NCBI GenBank assembly: GCA_023399465.1
Contig: JAEWPB010000023.1
Span: 1 to 44,481 of the forward strand
Source of the DNA: Pseudomonadota bacterium
GTDB lineage: Bacteria; Pseudomonadota; Alphaproteobacteria; Rhizobiales; Rhizobiaceae
DNA: 44,481 nucleotides
Direction of reading: 5' to 3'
Shown: positions 24,165 through 32,438 of the stretch, piece after piece
Position numbering within the stretch: position 1 is the stretch's first letter
How the letters are laid out: each line of letters opens with the position of its first letter
Notes under the pieces: model-generated
The model's input: only the letters and a program-made list of their open reading frames with translations
Databases searched by the model: none
What the model was told of the DNA's origin: nothing
Program-made: the position numbers and the translations under genes

Positions 24165-27100
24165 ATGGGGGAAATCCGGGGCGAAAAAATCAGCTTTCGC
24201 AAACAGGACATCGTGCCGTTGCATCGGTTCCCGTCGGCACAGGTCGAGGATCCGGTCATCGTCCATTGCCCGAAGCAAAGGTCGTTGTTCGGCCGGTTGG
24301 CGGTCGCCCTTGTCGGCCTGACGGTCGCGCTCTGCGTGGCGGCTACCGCACTGGTGCTTTCCGTGGAGAACGGGCTGTTCGACACGCCGCTCAACGAGCG
24401 TGCACGAGCCGCATTGAACGAGGCGATCGGACCAGGTCTGCGCGCCGAGGTCGGCTCGACGGTCATCCGCTTCACCTCGGGGTTCCATCTGGCCCTTGAA
24501 GCCCGCAATGTCGATGCCGTCGATGTCGAAAGCGGCAAGACCTTCAGTCGTGCCGGCGCCATTCGCCTGGCGCTCGACCCCTTCCAGTTGATCCGCGGCA
24601 ACATCGTCATCAGCGACATCGAGGCGCAGAAGATCGATCTCAATGCCGCATTGCTTGGCTCCGGGACCGAGCCGCTCGATCTCGCGCAATTGCGCGTCGA
24701 TGCCATTCCGGCGGCGCTCGAGGGGGCGTTTGGGCAACTGGACCTATTCAAGCAGGTCGCCGAACGCGTGCATACCGACCACATCCGTATCGGTGCCCTG
24801 TCGATCAATCTTCCGGTATCGGGGGATGCGCCGCTCGCCATCGAGTTCGACGACCTGATCTTCACCCGCAATGCCGACGACGGAACGCTGCACCTTGAAG
24901 GCGACGTGACGATCGACGGGCAGGTATCGAAACTCTCGGTCACGGCCAACAGCAATGGCGACAAGGCATCGAACCTGCGGGCCGAACTGACCGATTTTGC
25001 CCTGACGCCCTTTCTCCTGAAGCGTGATGACGAGGGCCTGCCGAGGCACGGTGTCGATGCCGTCGCCGATTTCACCGTATCTGCGCGGCGCATGGGCGAG
25101 GCGGCCGATCCCGCGATCCTGATCGGCGCCAGGATCGACTCGGGCCGCTTCTTTGCCGAAGGTATCGAGCAGGACGTGCGGCAGACTTCGATCGAGGCGG
25201 CTTACGACTTTTCCAAGAACTCGCTCGAGATCCAGCCCTCCAAGGCGGCCTTCGGCGATACACGTACTCCCTTCACCGGGGCGGTCATCGACCTCGACCG
25301 GCTGGACCCGGCGGCAGGAGCCGGCTTCGGTATCGATTTCGTCGTGAGCGGCGGGGTAGCTGCTCCCGCAGGTACGGGAGAGCGGCCGCTCGCTTTCGAC
25401 GCCAAGGTTATGGGACGGTATGTCGTCGCAACCAACGAACTCACCTTCAGCGAGCTGGCGGTGTCGACCCCGCTCGGCGCCATGTTCGGCAGCATGCAGG
25501 TCCGCTTCGGCGATTCGGCGCCGGAAATAAGCTTCGGTTCGCAGGTCCAGACCCTGCAGACGACTGCCGTCAGGCAGTTGTGGCCGTTCTGGATCGCGCC
25601 GAAGGCGCGCCGATGGGCGCTCGCCAATGTCTATGGCGGCACGATTACGTCCGGGTCGATCGGGGTATTCATCCCTGAAGGCAGGTTGGGCAACGGTCCG
25701 CTGCGCCTCGGTGAGGGCGAGTTGAACATCCGCTTCGACATCGAGGATACCAGGGTGAATCTCACCGGCGACATTCCGCCGCTGCGGGATGCGTCCGCAA
25801 GCGTCGAGCTCAACGGTAGCCGTCTGGCCGTCAAGTTTGACGAGGCAACCTCCTTCTTTTCGTCGGACCGCTCGGTCAAGGTCGAGGGGGGCGAATTCGT
25901 CATTCCTTCGACCTATGACAAGCCGTTGATGGCCGATATGAAACTCAGCCTCTCGGGCGCGGCAGATGCTGTCGCCGAACTCGTGACCTTCAAACCGATC
26001 GCGGTTCTTGGCCGTACAGGTTTCGAGCCGAAGGACTTTTCCGGCAAGGTACGCGCTGAGGTCAAAGCCGCTTTCGGATTGGTGACTGATCAGGATCCGC
26101 CGCCGCCGGTGTGGCAGGCATCGCTTGATCTCGCAAATGTCGATGTTGCCAGGGAAATCGGCGGCCACCGGATCGCCGGCCTCGATGGTACGCTGGCGGT
26201 GGATCCGAAGGAAGCCGTTCTTTCCGCGAAAGGCCGCGTCGATGACGTGCCGCTCGATATCAGCATAATCGAGCCCGTTGCCGCGGATGCCGGTGTCCAG
26301 CGCAAGCGGGTCGTAAGCGGTACCCTGAGCAACGAAGACCGCAATCGGATGTTTCCGGGACTGCGCGGGGTGGTCGACGGCCCTGTCAAGATCGAGGCGA
26401 CCCAGGTCGACGACAAGACCCAGGCCATCACCGCCGATCTCAGCCGGGCGAAGGTATCCGTCCCGTGGATCGGCTGGACCAAGGGCAGCGGCATTGCCGC
26501 GCAAGCCCGCTTCAAGGCGGTCAACGAGGCCAATGCGACCGTCATCCGCGAATTCGACGTCGACGGCGAGGGCTTTGGCGTGGAAGGCAGCCTGCGGGTC
26601 AACAAGAACGGCCTGGTGTCGGCGGATTTCTCCAGGGTCAAGCTGTCGGCAAGCGACGATTTCGCGCTGTCGGTCAAGCGAACGCGCGGCGGCTATGATG
26701 TTTCCATGCGCGGCAGCTCGGTCGATGCACGCCCGGTTATCGCCCGGATCAGCCGCCAGGCGAGCGGTGGCGGCGGCGGCGAAGACGCCGGAGGCTCGGC
26801 GACCATCCGTGCGACGATCGACAAGATCATCGGCTTCAATGGCGAGGCCCTCAACAACGCCAACCTCGTCTATTCGACCAGCGGAACGAAGATCAGGGCG
26901 CTCGAATTCTCCGGGACGACCAACAGCGGCCAGGCCGTGGTCAGCCAGATGGCCAAGGCCCAGGGCGGGGCAAACTTCATCCAGGTTACCAGCAGTGATG
27001 CCGGCGCGCTCTCGCGGTTCATGGACCTCTACCGGCATATGAGGGGCGGCCTGCTCAACGTGAAGCTCAGGGCGAGGGACGACCAGGTCTGGAACGGCAA

Positions 27101-27569
27101 TGTCGATGTCCGCAACTTCCGGCTCGTCGACGAGGAGCGGTTGCAGTCGATCGTTTCGACGCCGGTCGGCCAGGATGGACGGAGCCTCAACAGTGCGGTC
27201 AAGCGCGACATCGACGTCAGCTCCGCCTATTTCCAGCGCGGCTTCGCGAGGTTGATCGCGCGTAACGGCACGCTGCGGGTAGAGAACGGGGTGCTCCGAG
27301 GCGAACAGGTTGGCGCCACCTTCCAGGGCGTCGTGCGTGACGCCAACGGGCAGATGGACATGACCGGGACCTTCATGCCGGCCTACGGCCTCAACCGCCT
27401 GTTCGCCGAACTGCCGATCATCGGCGTGATTCTCGGCAATGGCCGCGATCGTGGACTGCTCGGCATCACCTTCAAGCTGAACGGCCAATTCGAGCAGCCG
27501 CGCCTGACGATCAATCCGCTTTCGCTGATCGCACCGGGTGTATTCCGCCAGATCTTCGAGTTCCAATAA
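24165..27569 (+). CDS. AsmA-like / DUF3971 large envelope protein
   Basis: An 1134-residue protein with a cytoplasmic basic N-terminus, one membrane segment (about residues 45-67, GRLAVALVGLTVALCVAAT) and a very long periplasmic part. The repeated beta-rich segments, DUF3971-like middle and AsmA-like C-terminal end (FARLIARNGTLRVENGVLRG, GTFMPAYGLNRLFAELPIIG) place it with the AsmA/YhdP superfamily, whose members bridge the envelope and are implicated in phospholipid transport to the outer membrane. The function here is inferred from the family. The start ATG at 24165 has a weak ribosome-binding site; a GTG at 24213 is an alternative. Transcribed alone. Confidence 0.88.
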   Translation: MGEIRGEKISFRKQDIVPLHRFPSAQVEDPVIVHCPKQRSLFGRLAVALVGLTVALCVAATALVLSVENGLFDTPLNERARAALNEAIGPGLRAEVGSTVIRFTSGFHLALEARNVDAVDVESGKTFSRAGAIRLALDPFQLIRGNIVISDIEAQKIDLNAALLGSGTEPLDLAQLRVDAIPAALEGAFGQLDLFKQVAERVHTDHIRIGALSINLPVSGDAPLAIEFDDLIFTRNADDGTLHLEGDVTIDGQVSKLSVTANSNGDKASNLRAELTDFALTPFLLKRDDEGLPRHGVDAVADFTVSARRMGEAADPAILIGARIDSGRFFAEGIEQDVRQTSIEAAYDFSKNSLEIQPSKAAFGDTRTPFTGAVIDLDRLDPAAGAGFGIDFVVSGGVAAPAGTGERPLAFDAKVMGRYVVATNELTFSELAVSTPLGAMFGSMQVRFGDSAPEISFGSQVQTLQTTAVRQLWPFWIAPKARRWALANVYGGTITSGSIGVFIPEGRLGNGPLRLGEGELNIRFDIEDTRVNLTGDIPPLRDASASVELNGSRLAVKFDEATSFFSSDRSVKVEGGEFVIPSTYDKPLMADMKLSLSGAADAVAELVTFKPIAVLGRTGFEPKDFSGKVRAEVKAAFGLVTDQDPPPPVWQASLDLANVDVAREIGGHRIAGLDGTLAVDPKEAVLSAKGRVDDVPLDISIIEPVAADAGVQRKRVVSGTLSNEDRNRMFPGLRGVVDGPVKIEATQVDDKTQAITADLSRAKVSVPWIGWTKGSGIAAQARFKAVNEANATVIREFDVDGEGFGVEGSLRVNKNGLVSADFSRVKLSASDDFALSVKRTRGGYDVSMRGSSVDARPVIARISRQASGGGGGEDAGGSATIRATIDKIIGFNGEALNNANLVYSTSGTKIRALEFSGTTNSGQAVVSQMAKAQGGANFIQVTSSDAGALSRFMDLYRHMRGGLLNVKLRARDDQVWNGNVDVRNFRLVDEERLQSIVSTPVGQDGRSLNSAVKRDIDVSSAYFQRGFARLIARNGTLRVENGVLRGEQVGATFQGVVRDANGQMDMTGTFMPAYGLNRLFAELPIIGVILGNGRDRGLLGITFKLNGQFEQPRLTINPLSLIAPGVFRQIFEFQ

Positions 27570-27595
27570 AAAACCGGCGGACTATGCCCGCCGGT
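27567..27595 (-). terminator. intrinsic terminator of tyrS
   Basis: A perfect 8-bp stem (ACCGGCGG at 27573-27580, CCGCCGGT at 27588-27595), followed on the minus strand by a run of six T. It lies between convergent tyrS and the AsmA-like gene, starting at the stop of the latter, and may serve both. Confidence 0.88.
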
Positions 27596-27623
27596 CGATG
27601 GTCTTCGGAATGTTGCCGCCGGA

Positions 27624-28877
27624 TCAAACCGGGCGAACCAGAACGTGCTTCTTCTTGCCGAGCGAAAGCTTGATGACGTTGTCCGCCGTCACTTCGCCGG
27701 TACCGATGATCATGCGATCGTCGCTGACCGCCTTGTCGTTGACGCGGACGCCGCCGCCCTTGACCTGCCGGCGGGCCTCGCCGTTCGAGTCCACCAGGCC
27801 GGCGCGCACGAACAGGTTGAGCACGCCGATACCGGCTTCGAGTTCGCTGGCCGGCACCTCGATCGACGGCAGGTTCTCGGCAAGCGCGCCTTCCTCGAAG
27901 GTCTTGCGGGCCGTCTCCGCCGCTTCTTCGGCGTTCTTGCGGCCATGGAGCATGGCGGTGATTTCCGTCGCGAGGATCTTCTTGACCTCGTTGATCTCCG
28001 AACCTGCGAGCGCGGACAGGCGAGCGATCTCGTCCATCGGCAGCGTGGTGTAGAGCTTCAGGAAGCGCGTGACGTCGGCGTCCTCGGTGTTGCGCCAGTA
28101 CTGCCAGAAGTCGTAGGCCGACAGCATGTCGGGGTTCAGCCAGACGGCGCCGTTCAGCGACTTGCCCATCTTGGCGCCGGAAGCGGTGGTCAGCAGCGGC
28201 GAGGTCAGCGCGTAGAGTTGCGGCGTCCCCATCCGGTGACCGAGGTCGATGCCGTTGACGATGTTGCCCCACTGGTCGGAGCCGCCCATCTGCAGGCGGC
28301 AGCCATAACGCTTGCTCAGCTCGACGAAATCGTAGGCCTGCAGGATCATGTAGTTGAATTCGAGGAAGGACAGCGACTGTTCGCGGTCGAGGCGCATCTT
28401 GACGCTGTCGAAGGACAGCATGCGGTTGACCGAGAAGTGGCGGCCGACGTCGCGCAGGAACTCGAGGTAGTTGATCTTGCACAGCCAGTCGGCATTGTTG
28501 ACCATCAACGCGCCGGTCGGGCTGTCATTGTAGGAAAGGTAGTTGGAGAACACGCGCTTGATCGAGGCGATGTTGTCCTCGATGGTGTCGACCGTCATCA
28601 ACTGGCGTGCTTCGTCCTTGAAGGAGGGGTCGCCGACCATGCCGGTGCCGCCGCCCATCAGCGAGATCGCACGGTGGCCGGTCTGCTGCAGCCAATGCAG
28701 CATCATGATCTGGATCAGGCCGCCGGCGTGGAGGCTCGGCGCGGTCGGGTCGAAGCCGATATAGGCGGTCACGATTTCCTTCTGGAAAAGCGCGTCGAGG
28801 CCGGATTCATCGGAAACCTGATGAATGAAGCCGCGCTGCTGAAGGGTATGGAGGAAATCGGATTTGAACTCGGACAT
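27624..28877 (-). CDS. tyrS: tyrosyl-tRNA synthetase
   Basis: Charges tRNA-Tyr; class I aminoacyl-tRNA synthetase, cytoplasmic dimer. The 417 residues start MSEFKSDFLHTLQQRGFIHQ. The HIGH-type motif is PTAPSLHAGGLIQ, the tyrosine pocket contains YMILQAYDFVELSKRYGC and GGSDQWGNIVNGI, and the KMSKS motif reads KMGKS in SGAKMGKSLNGAVWLN. The C-terminal 70 residues form an S4 RNA-binding domain (GLVDSNGEARRQVKGGGVRV). Length is standard. The start at 28877 matches the family; an upstream ATG at 28919 is possible but unconserved. Confidence 0.97.
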   Translation of the reverse strand: MSEFKSDFLHTLQQRGFIHQVSDESGLDALFQKEIVTAYIGFDPTAPSLHAGGLIQIMMLHWLQQTGHRAISLMGGGTGMVGDPSFKDEARQLMTVDTIEDNIASIKRVFSNYLSYNDSPTGALMVNNADWLCKINYLEFLRDVGRHFSVNRMLSFDSVKMRLDREQSLSFLEFNYMILQAYDFVELSKRYGCRLQMGGSDQWGNIVNGIDLGHRMGTPQLYALTSPLLTTASGAKMGKSLNGAVWLNPDMLSAYDFWQYWRNTEDADVTRFLKLYTTLPMDEIARLSALAGSEINEVKKILATEITAMLHGRKNAEEAAETARKTFEEGALAENLPSIEVPASELEAGIGVLNLFVRAGLVDSNGEARRQVKGGGVRVNDKAVSDDRMIIGTGEVTADNVIKLSLGKKKHVLVRPV

Positions 28878-28883
28878 GTCCCG

Positions 28884-28912
28884 TCTTTCTTGGTGGTGTT
28901 CTTTCTTGGTGG
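28884..28912. repeat. 13-bp direct repeat in the tyrS leader
   Basis: TCTTTCTTGGTGG occurs at 28884-28896 and again at 28900-28912. On the tyrS strand this gives two copies of CCACCAAGAAAGA, the nearer ending 7 bases before the tyrS ATG, so the purine-rich part of each copy could act as a ribosome-binding region. Confidence 0.7.
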
Positions 28913-29029
28913 CAAACATCTGTGGCCGACGGCAAAAACCATGTTGTTGTACCGTCGGGGCGCGTTTAGCACTGTTTTGATCAAAGTGCACTAACATGTG
29001 ACGAATGTTTTTAAACGGGGAAGGGCTGC

Positions 29030-30160
29030 ATGGCATCGATGAAGACGGCGATCGGCCTGATGAGCGGCACATCGATGGACGGTATCGACGTGGCGCTGTT
29101 GAGAACCGATGGCGAGGCCGTGGTTGAGCGCGGTCCTTTCCTGTGCGTACCTTACGATGCGGCGTTCCGGCACCGGCTTAAGGAAGCGCTGGAGGATGCG
29201 GGTAGCATTGTCGGCCGGGAGCATCGTCCCGGATGCCTTGCCGCGGTCGAACGTGAATTGACGTTACGGCATGCAGATGCCGTAAGGCAATTTCTGCATG
29301 AGAACGGGCGTCAGTCCTGCGACATCGACCTCGTCGGATTCCACGGCCAGACGGTGCTGCACCGTCCGGACGCTGCTCTGACCGTGCAACTGGGGGACGG
29401 GCAACTGCTTGCCGACCAGATCGGCATTCCCGTGACCTACGACATGCGCGCCAACGACATGGTTCATGGCGGGCAAGGTGCGCCGCTCGTGCCGGTTTAT
29501 CATGCCGCGCTCGCTGCCGGTTTCGGCGAGGCGGAGCGCCCCGTTTGCTTCGTCAATATCGGTGGTATCTCGAACCTCACCTATGTCGGCTTGGATGGCG
29601 CATTGGTCGCCTATGACAGCGGACCGGGAAATACGCTGATCGACCAATGGGTCGAGGCGCAGGCCGGCATCCCCTATGATCAGGGCGGAATGATTGCCTC
29701 CGAGGGCAGGATCGTTGAGGCGCTCGCGGATGGCTATCTCCAGAGCGCGTTCTTTACCGCCGAGAAGCGCCGCTCGCTCGATCGCAACGATTTCCGGCCA
29801 CCGCAGACGGGCGAGGCCGAACTCTCCGATGGTGCGCGCACCCTTGCCTATGTGGCTGCAGCTGCAGTGCTGAAGTCTGCGGAGCATCTGCCTTCTATGC
29901 CGAAGCGTTTTGTCGTGTGCGGTGGCGGACGGCTGAACTGGGTGATGATGCAGGATTTGCGTGACCTCGCAACGGCGCGTCAGGCGACGGTCGTCTCGGC
30001 CGAGGACGCCGGTTTCGATGGTGATGCAATGGAGGCTGAGGCGTGGGCCTACCTTGCCGTGCGTGCGCTGCGGGGATTGCCCTTGACCTATCCCGGCACG
30101 ACAGGGGTACGGGAGGCCGTGACCGGCGGAAGGCTTGTCGAGCCACGTTTGTCCCGGTAG
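29030..30160 (+). CDS. anmK: anhydro-N-acetylmuramic acid kinase
   Basis: Phosphorylates and opens 1,6-anhydro-MurNAc to MurNAc-6-phosphate in peptidoglycan recycling. The 376-residue protein has the ASKHA-fold ATP-binding opening IGLMSGTSMDGIDVALL, the LVGFHGQTVLHRP segment with the catalytic-site region, GQGAPLVPVYH, NIGGISNLTYVG and the AYDSGPGNTLIDQW loop. The start ATG at 29030 follows a strong purine stretch (GGGGAAGGG); a second ATG at 29039 is also possible. Divergent from tyrS, with a terminator at its own stop codon. Confidence 0.96.
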   Translation: MASMKTAIGLMSGTSMDGIDVALLRTDGEAVVERGPFLCVPYDAAFRHRLKEALEDAGSIVGREHRPGCLAAVERELTLRHADAVRQFLHENGRQSCDIDLVGFHGQTVLHRPDAALTVQLGDGQLLADQIGIPVTYDMRANDMVHGGQGAPLVPVYHAALAAGFGEAERPVCFVNIGGISNLTYVGLDGALVAYDSGPGNTLIDQWVEAQAGIPYDQGGMIASEGRIVEALADGYLQSAFFTAEKRRSLDRNDFRPPQTGEAELSDGARTLAYVAAAAVLKSAEHLPSMPKRFVVCGGGRLNWVMMQDLRDLATARQATVVSAEDAGFDGDAMEAEAWAYLAVRALRGLPLTYPGTTGVREAVTGGRLVEPRLSR

Positions 30161-30186
30161 CCCGAAGGCTGCCCGGTTAATTTTTT
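30153..30186 (+). terminator. intrinsic terminator overlapping the anmK stop codon
   Basis: GGTAGCC (30156-30162) pairs with GGCTGCC (30167-30173) across a CGAA loop, with one G-U pair, and is followed by AATTTTTT (T-run 30181-30186). The anmK TAG (30158-30160) lies inside the left arm. Confidence 0.75.
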
Positions 30187-30276
30187 GTTTTTAAAGTCTG
30201 GCTATAGTTCGCCGGCCGTTACCTCGCGGCGGATTTGGCGCGAGTCGGCGCAAAGAGGCCCCATGGACGGAGAGAA

Positions 30277-31470
30277 ATGGGCAGTGCATTTTTCCTGATG
30301 GCGGTGAACTTCTGCGTCGCCATGATCTTTTCGGTGCTGTTTCTCGTTCTCGCGACCAAGAGCCCGTCGCGCCAGGCGGCGCTGATGCTCGCCATCGGCT
30401 TTGCCATCTCTTCCTATTCGGCGATCGCTGAGGCGATGCTGCTGGTGAGCGATTTCACGCGGTTCTTTGCACTCGGCGCCTTCGCTTCGGTACTTGCCGG
30501 TATCTGTGTGATCGTGCTCGCCATCGGCGAATACTACAAGGTGCCGGTCAGCCGCCTGCTGCTGCTGGCCGTCTTCGTTGCCGGTGCGGCAACTGCCGTC
30601 TGGATCTTCGACCTGCCGCGCGGCACGCCCGGTCATTCGTTCCCCTACCAGATGCCTTTCTTCGTGGTGCTGGCAATCGGAGCCTCCGCTGTATATCGTA
30701 GCCAGAGGCGTTCGCCTGCGGATCGCGTGCTTCTGGGACTGTTGATACTCAGTGCCCTCTATTTTCCGCTGAAAGCCTATGTGGCCGTGGCGGTCGGGGC
30801 AGGGCGGGATGCACATAGTTATCTCTTCAGCGACTTTGCGGTCGTATCCCAGGGGCTCGGCGCGATCCTGATCGTCGCGACCGGGCTTGTCCTGGTCTGG
30901 GTCCTGGTGAGAGAGATCATCGACGAGGCGGATGCCAGATCCGAAACCGATCCCCTGTCCGGCCTGCTCAACAGGCGCGGCTTTGGGCGGCAGGTTCAGC
31001 CGCTGTTGCAATATCAGGGGCAGCCCTTGTCCGGCACGCTCATACTTGCCGACCTTGACCATTTCAAACGCATCAATGATCAGTATGGCCACCATGCCGG
31101 CGACGAGGTAATCCAGGCATTTGCCCGGCTTTTGCGGAGCTGGGCGCCGGAAGGGGCGGCCGTCGGGCGCATTGGCGGCGAGGAGTTCGCGATCTATCTG
31201 CCGGTCTCCGATGTCGAAAGTGGCCAGGCCCTCGCCCGCGGCGTTCGCGCCGCTCTCGCCGCATCCAGGATGAAATCGATAAAAGCCAGGCTCAAGATCA
31301 CGGCTAGCTGGGGGGTGGCAGACGTCGCGCCCGGTGAGACGCTCGAATCGGTCATGCGGCGGGCCGATGGCGCCCTCTATGCCGCCAAGGCTGCAGGTCG
31401 TGACCGCGTGGTGGTCGCCGATCCGGTCGGCCAGGCGATGCCGGGGGCGATTGCGGGTATCAATCGCTGA
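30277..31470 (+). CDS. membrane-bound diguanylate cyclase (GGDEF)
   Basis: A 397-residue inner-membrane protein. The first 212 residues contain six or seven hydrophobic segments, forming an unclassified membrane sensor, and residues 220-390 form a GGDEF domain with LADLDHFKRINDQYGHHAGDEV and an intact active loop GGEEF at 300-304. The position of the inhibitory RxxD site holds no such motif (PEGAAVGRI precedes the loop), so product inhibition through that site is unlikely. The start at 30277 has GGAG a few bases upstream. Transcribed alone, between the anmK terminator and a shared terminator with the alpha/beta hydrolase. Confidence 0.93.
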   Translation: MGSAFFLMAVNFCVAMIFSVLFLVLATKSPSRQAALMLAIGFAISSYSAIAEAMLLVSDFTRFFALGAFASVLAGICVIVLAIGEYYKVPVSRLLLLAVFVAGAATAVWIFDLPRGTPGHSFPYQMPFFVVLAIGASAVYRSQRRSPADRVLLGLLILSALYFPLKAYVAVAVGAGRDAHSYLFSDFAVVSQGLGAILIVATGLVLVWVLVREIIDEADARSETDPLSGLLNRRGFGRQVQPLLQYQGQPLSGTLILADLDHFKRINDQYGHHAGDEVIQAFARLLRSWAPEGAAVGRIGGEEFAIYLPVSDVESGQALARGVRAALAASRMKSIKARLKITASWGVADVAPGETLESVMRRADGALYAAKAAGRDRVVVADPVGQAMPGAIAGINR

Positions 31471-31488
31471 CCCTGTCTTTCACGCATA

Positions 31489-31519
31489 GAAAAAGCGGCG
31501 GCCGGAACCGGCCGCCGCT
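31489..31519 (-). terminator. intrinsic terminator of the alpha/beta hydrolase
   Basis: A perfect 12-bp stem with a 2-base AA spacer: AGCGGCGGCCGG (31494-31505) and CCGGCCGCCGCT (31508-31519). On the minus strand it is followed by TTTTT. It lies between two convergent genes and may stop both. Confidence 0.9.
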
Positions 31520-31544
31520 CATTCGGTTTCGATCTCAGCGGTAA

Positions 31545-32222
31545 TCAGCGAATACGCTTGGCTGCCGGTTCAGGAACCAGTTCGCCGGCGAGGCGGCGGT
31601 CGAGATAGTCTTCGCACTCGGCCATGAGCTGGTCGACATGGCCGTTGAAGAAGTGGTTGGCCGCCGGCACCGTGCGATGGGTGATGAGGATGCCCTTCTG
31701 GGTCTTCAGCTTTTCCACCAGCCCGTTGACGTCCTTTTCCGGTGCGACCTTGTCGGCGTCACCATTGATGATGAGGCCGGAGGAAGGGCAGGGCGCCAGG
31801 AACGAGAAGTCATAGGTGTTCGGTTGCGGCGCGATCGACATGAAGCCTTCGATTTCCGGCCGGCGCATCAGCAGCTGCATGCCGATCCAGGCGCCGAACG
31901 AGTAGCCGGCAACCCAGCAGCTCTTCGAATCCGGGTGCAGGCTCTGTACCCAGTCGAGCGCCGATGCGGCATCCGACAGTTCGCCTGCGCCGTGGTCGAA
32001 CTCGCCCTGGCTGCGACCGATGCCGCGGAAGTTGAAGCGCAGCGTGGTGAAGCCGCGCTTCTGGAACATGTAGAAGAGCTGGTAGACGATCTGGTTGTTC
32101 ATCGTGCCGCCAAACTGTGGGTGCGGGTGCAGGATGATGGCGATCGGTGCGCTCTTTTCCTTCGATGGCTGGTAACGGCCTTCGAGACGCCCAGCGGGGC
32201 CGTTGAAAATGACTTCGGGCAT
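31545..32222 (-). CDS. alpha/beta hydrolase, conserved next to suf
   Basis: A 225-residue soluble hydrolase. The N-terminal part carries ILHPHPQFGGTMNNQIVYQL and LRFNFRGIGRSQGEFDHG; the nucleophile elbow is VAGYSFGAW, the acid is in IINGDADKVAPEKDV and the histidine in VPAANHFFNGHVD, a complete catalytic triad. The substrate is unknown. The start at 32222 (MPEVIFNGPAGRLEGRY) is chosen on homology of the opening; the frame is open upstream to 32294. It is divergent from the suf operon and shares the 216-base control region with it. Confidence 0.9.
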   Translation of the reverse strand: MPEVIFNGPAGRLEGRYQPSKEKSAPIAIILHPHPQFGGTMNNQIVYQLFYMFQKRGFTTLRFNFRGIGRSQGEFDHGAGELSDAASALDWVQSLHPDSKSCWVAGYSFGAWIGMQLLMRRPEIEGFMSIAPQPNTYDFSFLAPCPSSGLIINGDADKVAPEKDVNGLVEKLKTQKGILITHRTVPAANHFFNGHVDQLMAECEDYLDRRLAGELVPEPAAKRIR

Positions 32223-32268
32223 TGGTACTCCGGCTCTGATTTTGTGTTTCCAGACGCGTTCTTGCCGC

Positions 32269-32298
32269 AAAGTTGACTTGACGAAAGTCGTCAACTTT
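32269..32298. promoter_or_regulatory. IRO-like box (candidate RirA site) at the suf promoter
   Basis: A nested inverted repeat. The outer arms are AAAGTTGAC (32269-32277) and GTCAACTTT (32290-32298). Inside is TTGACGA-AAG-TCGTCAA (32278-32294), which fits TGA-N9-TCA at 32279-32293, the pattern of the IRO box bound by the iron regulator RirA in rhizobia. TTGACG at 32278-32283 could be a -35 with TAGAAC at 32301-32306 as a weak -10 (17-base spacer). Confidence 0.6.
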
Positions 32299-32310
32299 TC
32301 TAGAACGCAG

Positions 32311-32327
32311 TTTAGAACAATTCGAAA
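32311..32327. promoter_or_regulatory. ICE-like box (candidate Irr site) at the suf promoter
   Basis: TTTAGAACAATTCGAAA matches the Irr-box pattern TTTAGAA-N3-TTCTAAA except for one base in the right arm. It lies 112 bases before the sufS2 start and near the transcription start predicted from the -35/-10 pair, a place where a repressor would block transcription. Confidence 0.6.
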
Positions 32328-32438
32328 CTTTTGATGCGTTTCCGCGTGTTGTGGAATGTGTCATACGGCAAGCCGAACGGAAATTACAAGAAAAATGCAC
32401 CGTCGCGCCGTTGCTGTATCAGGAAAGTGGAAAATACG

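Noticed and set aside
24744..27566. A 940-residue open frame antisense to the AsmA-like gene
   Set aside because: It is the mirror of a GC-rich gene: no domain, signal or family features, while the sense frame has a membrane anchor and AsmA-type ends.
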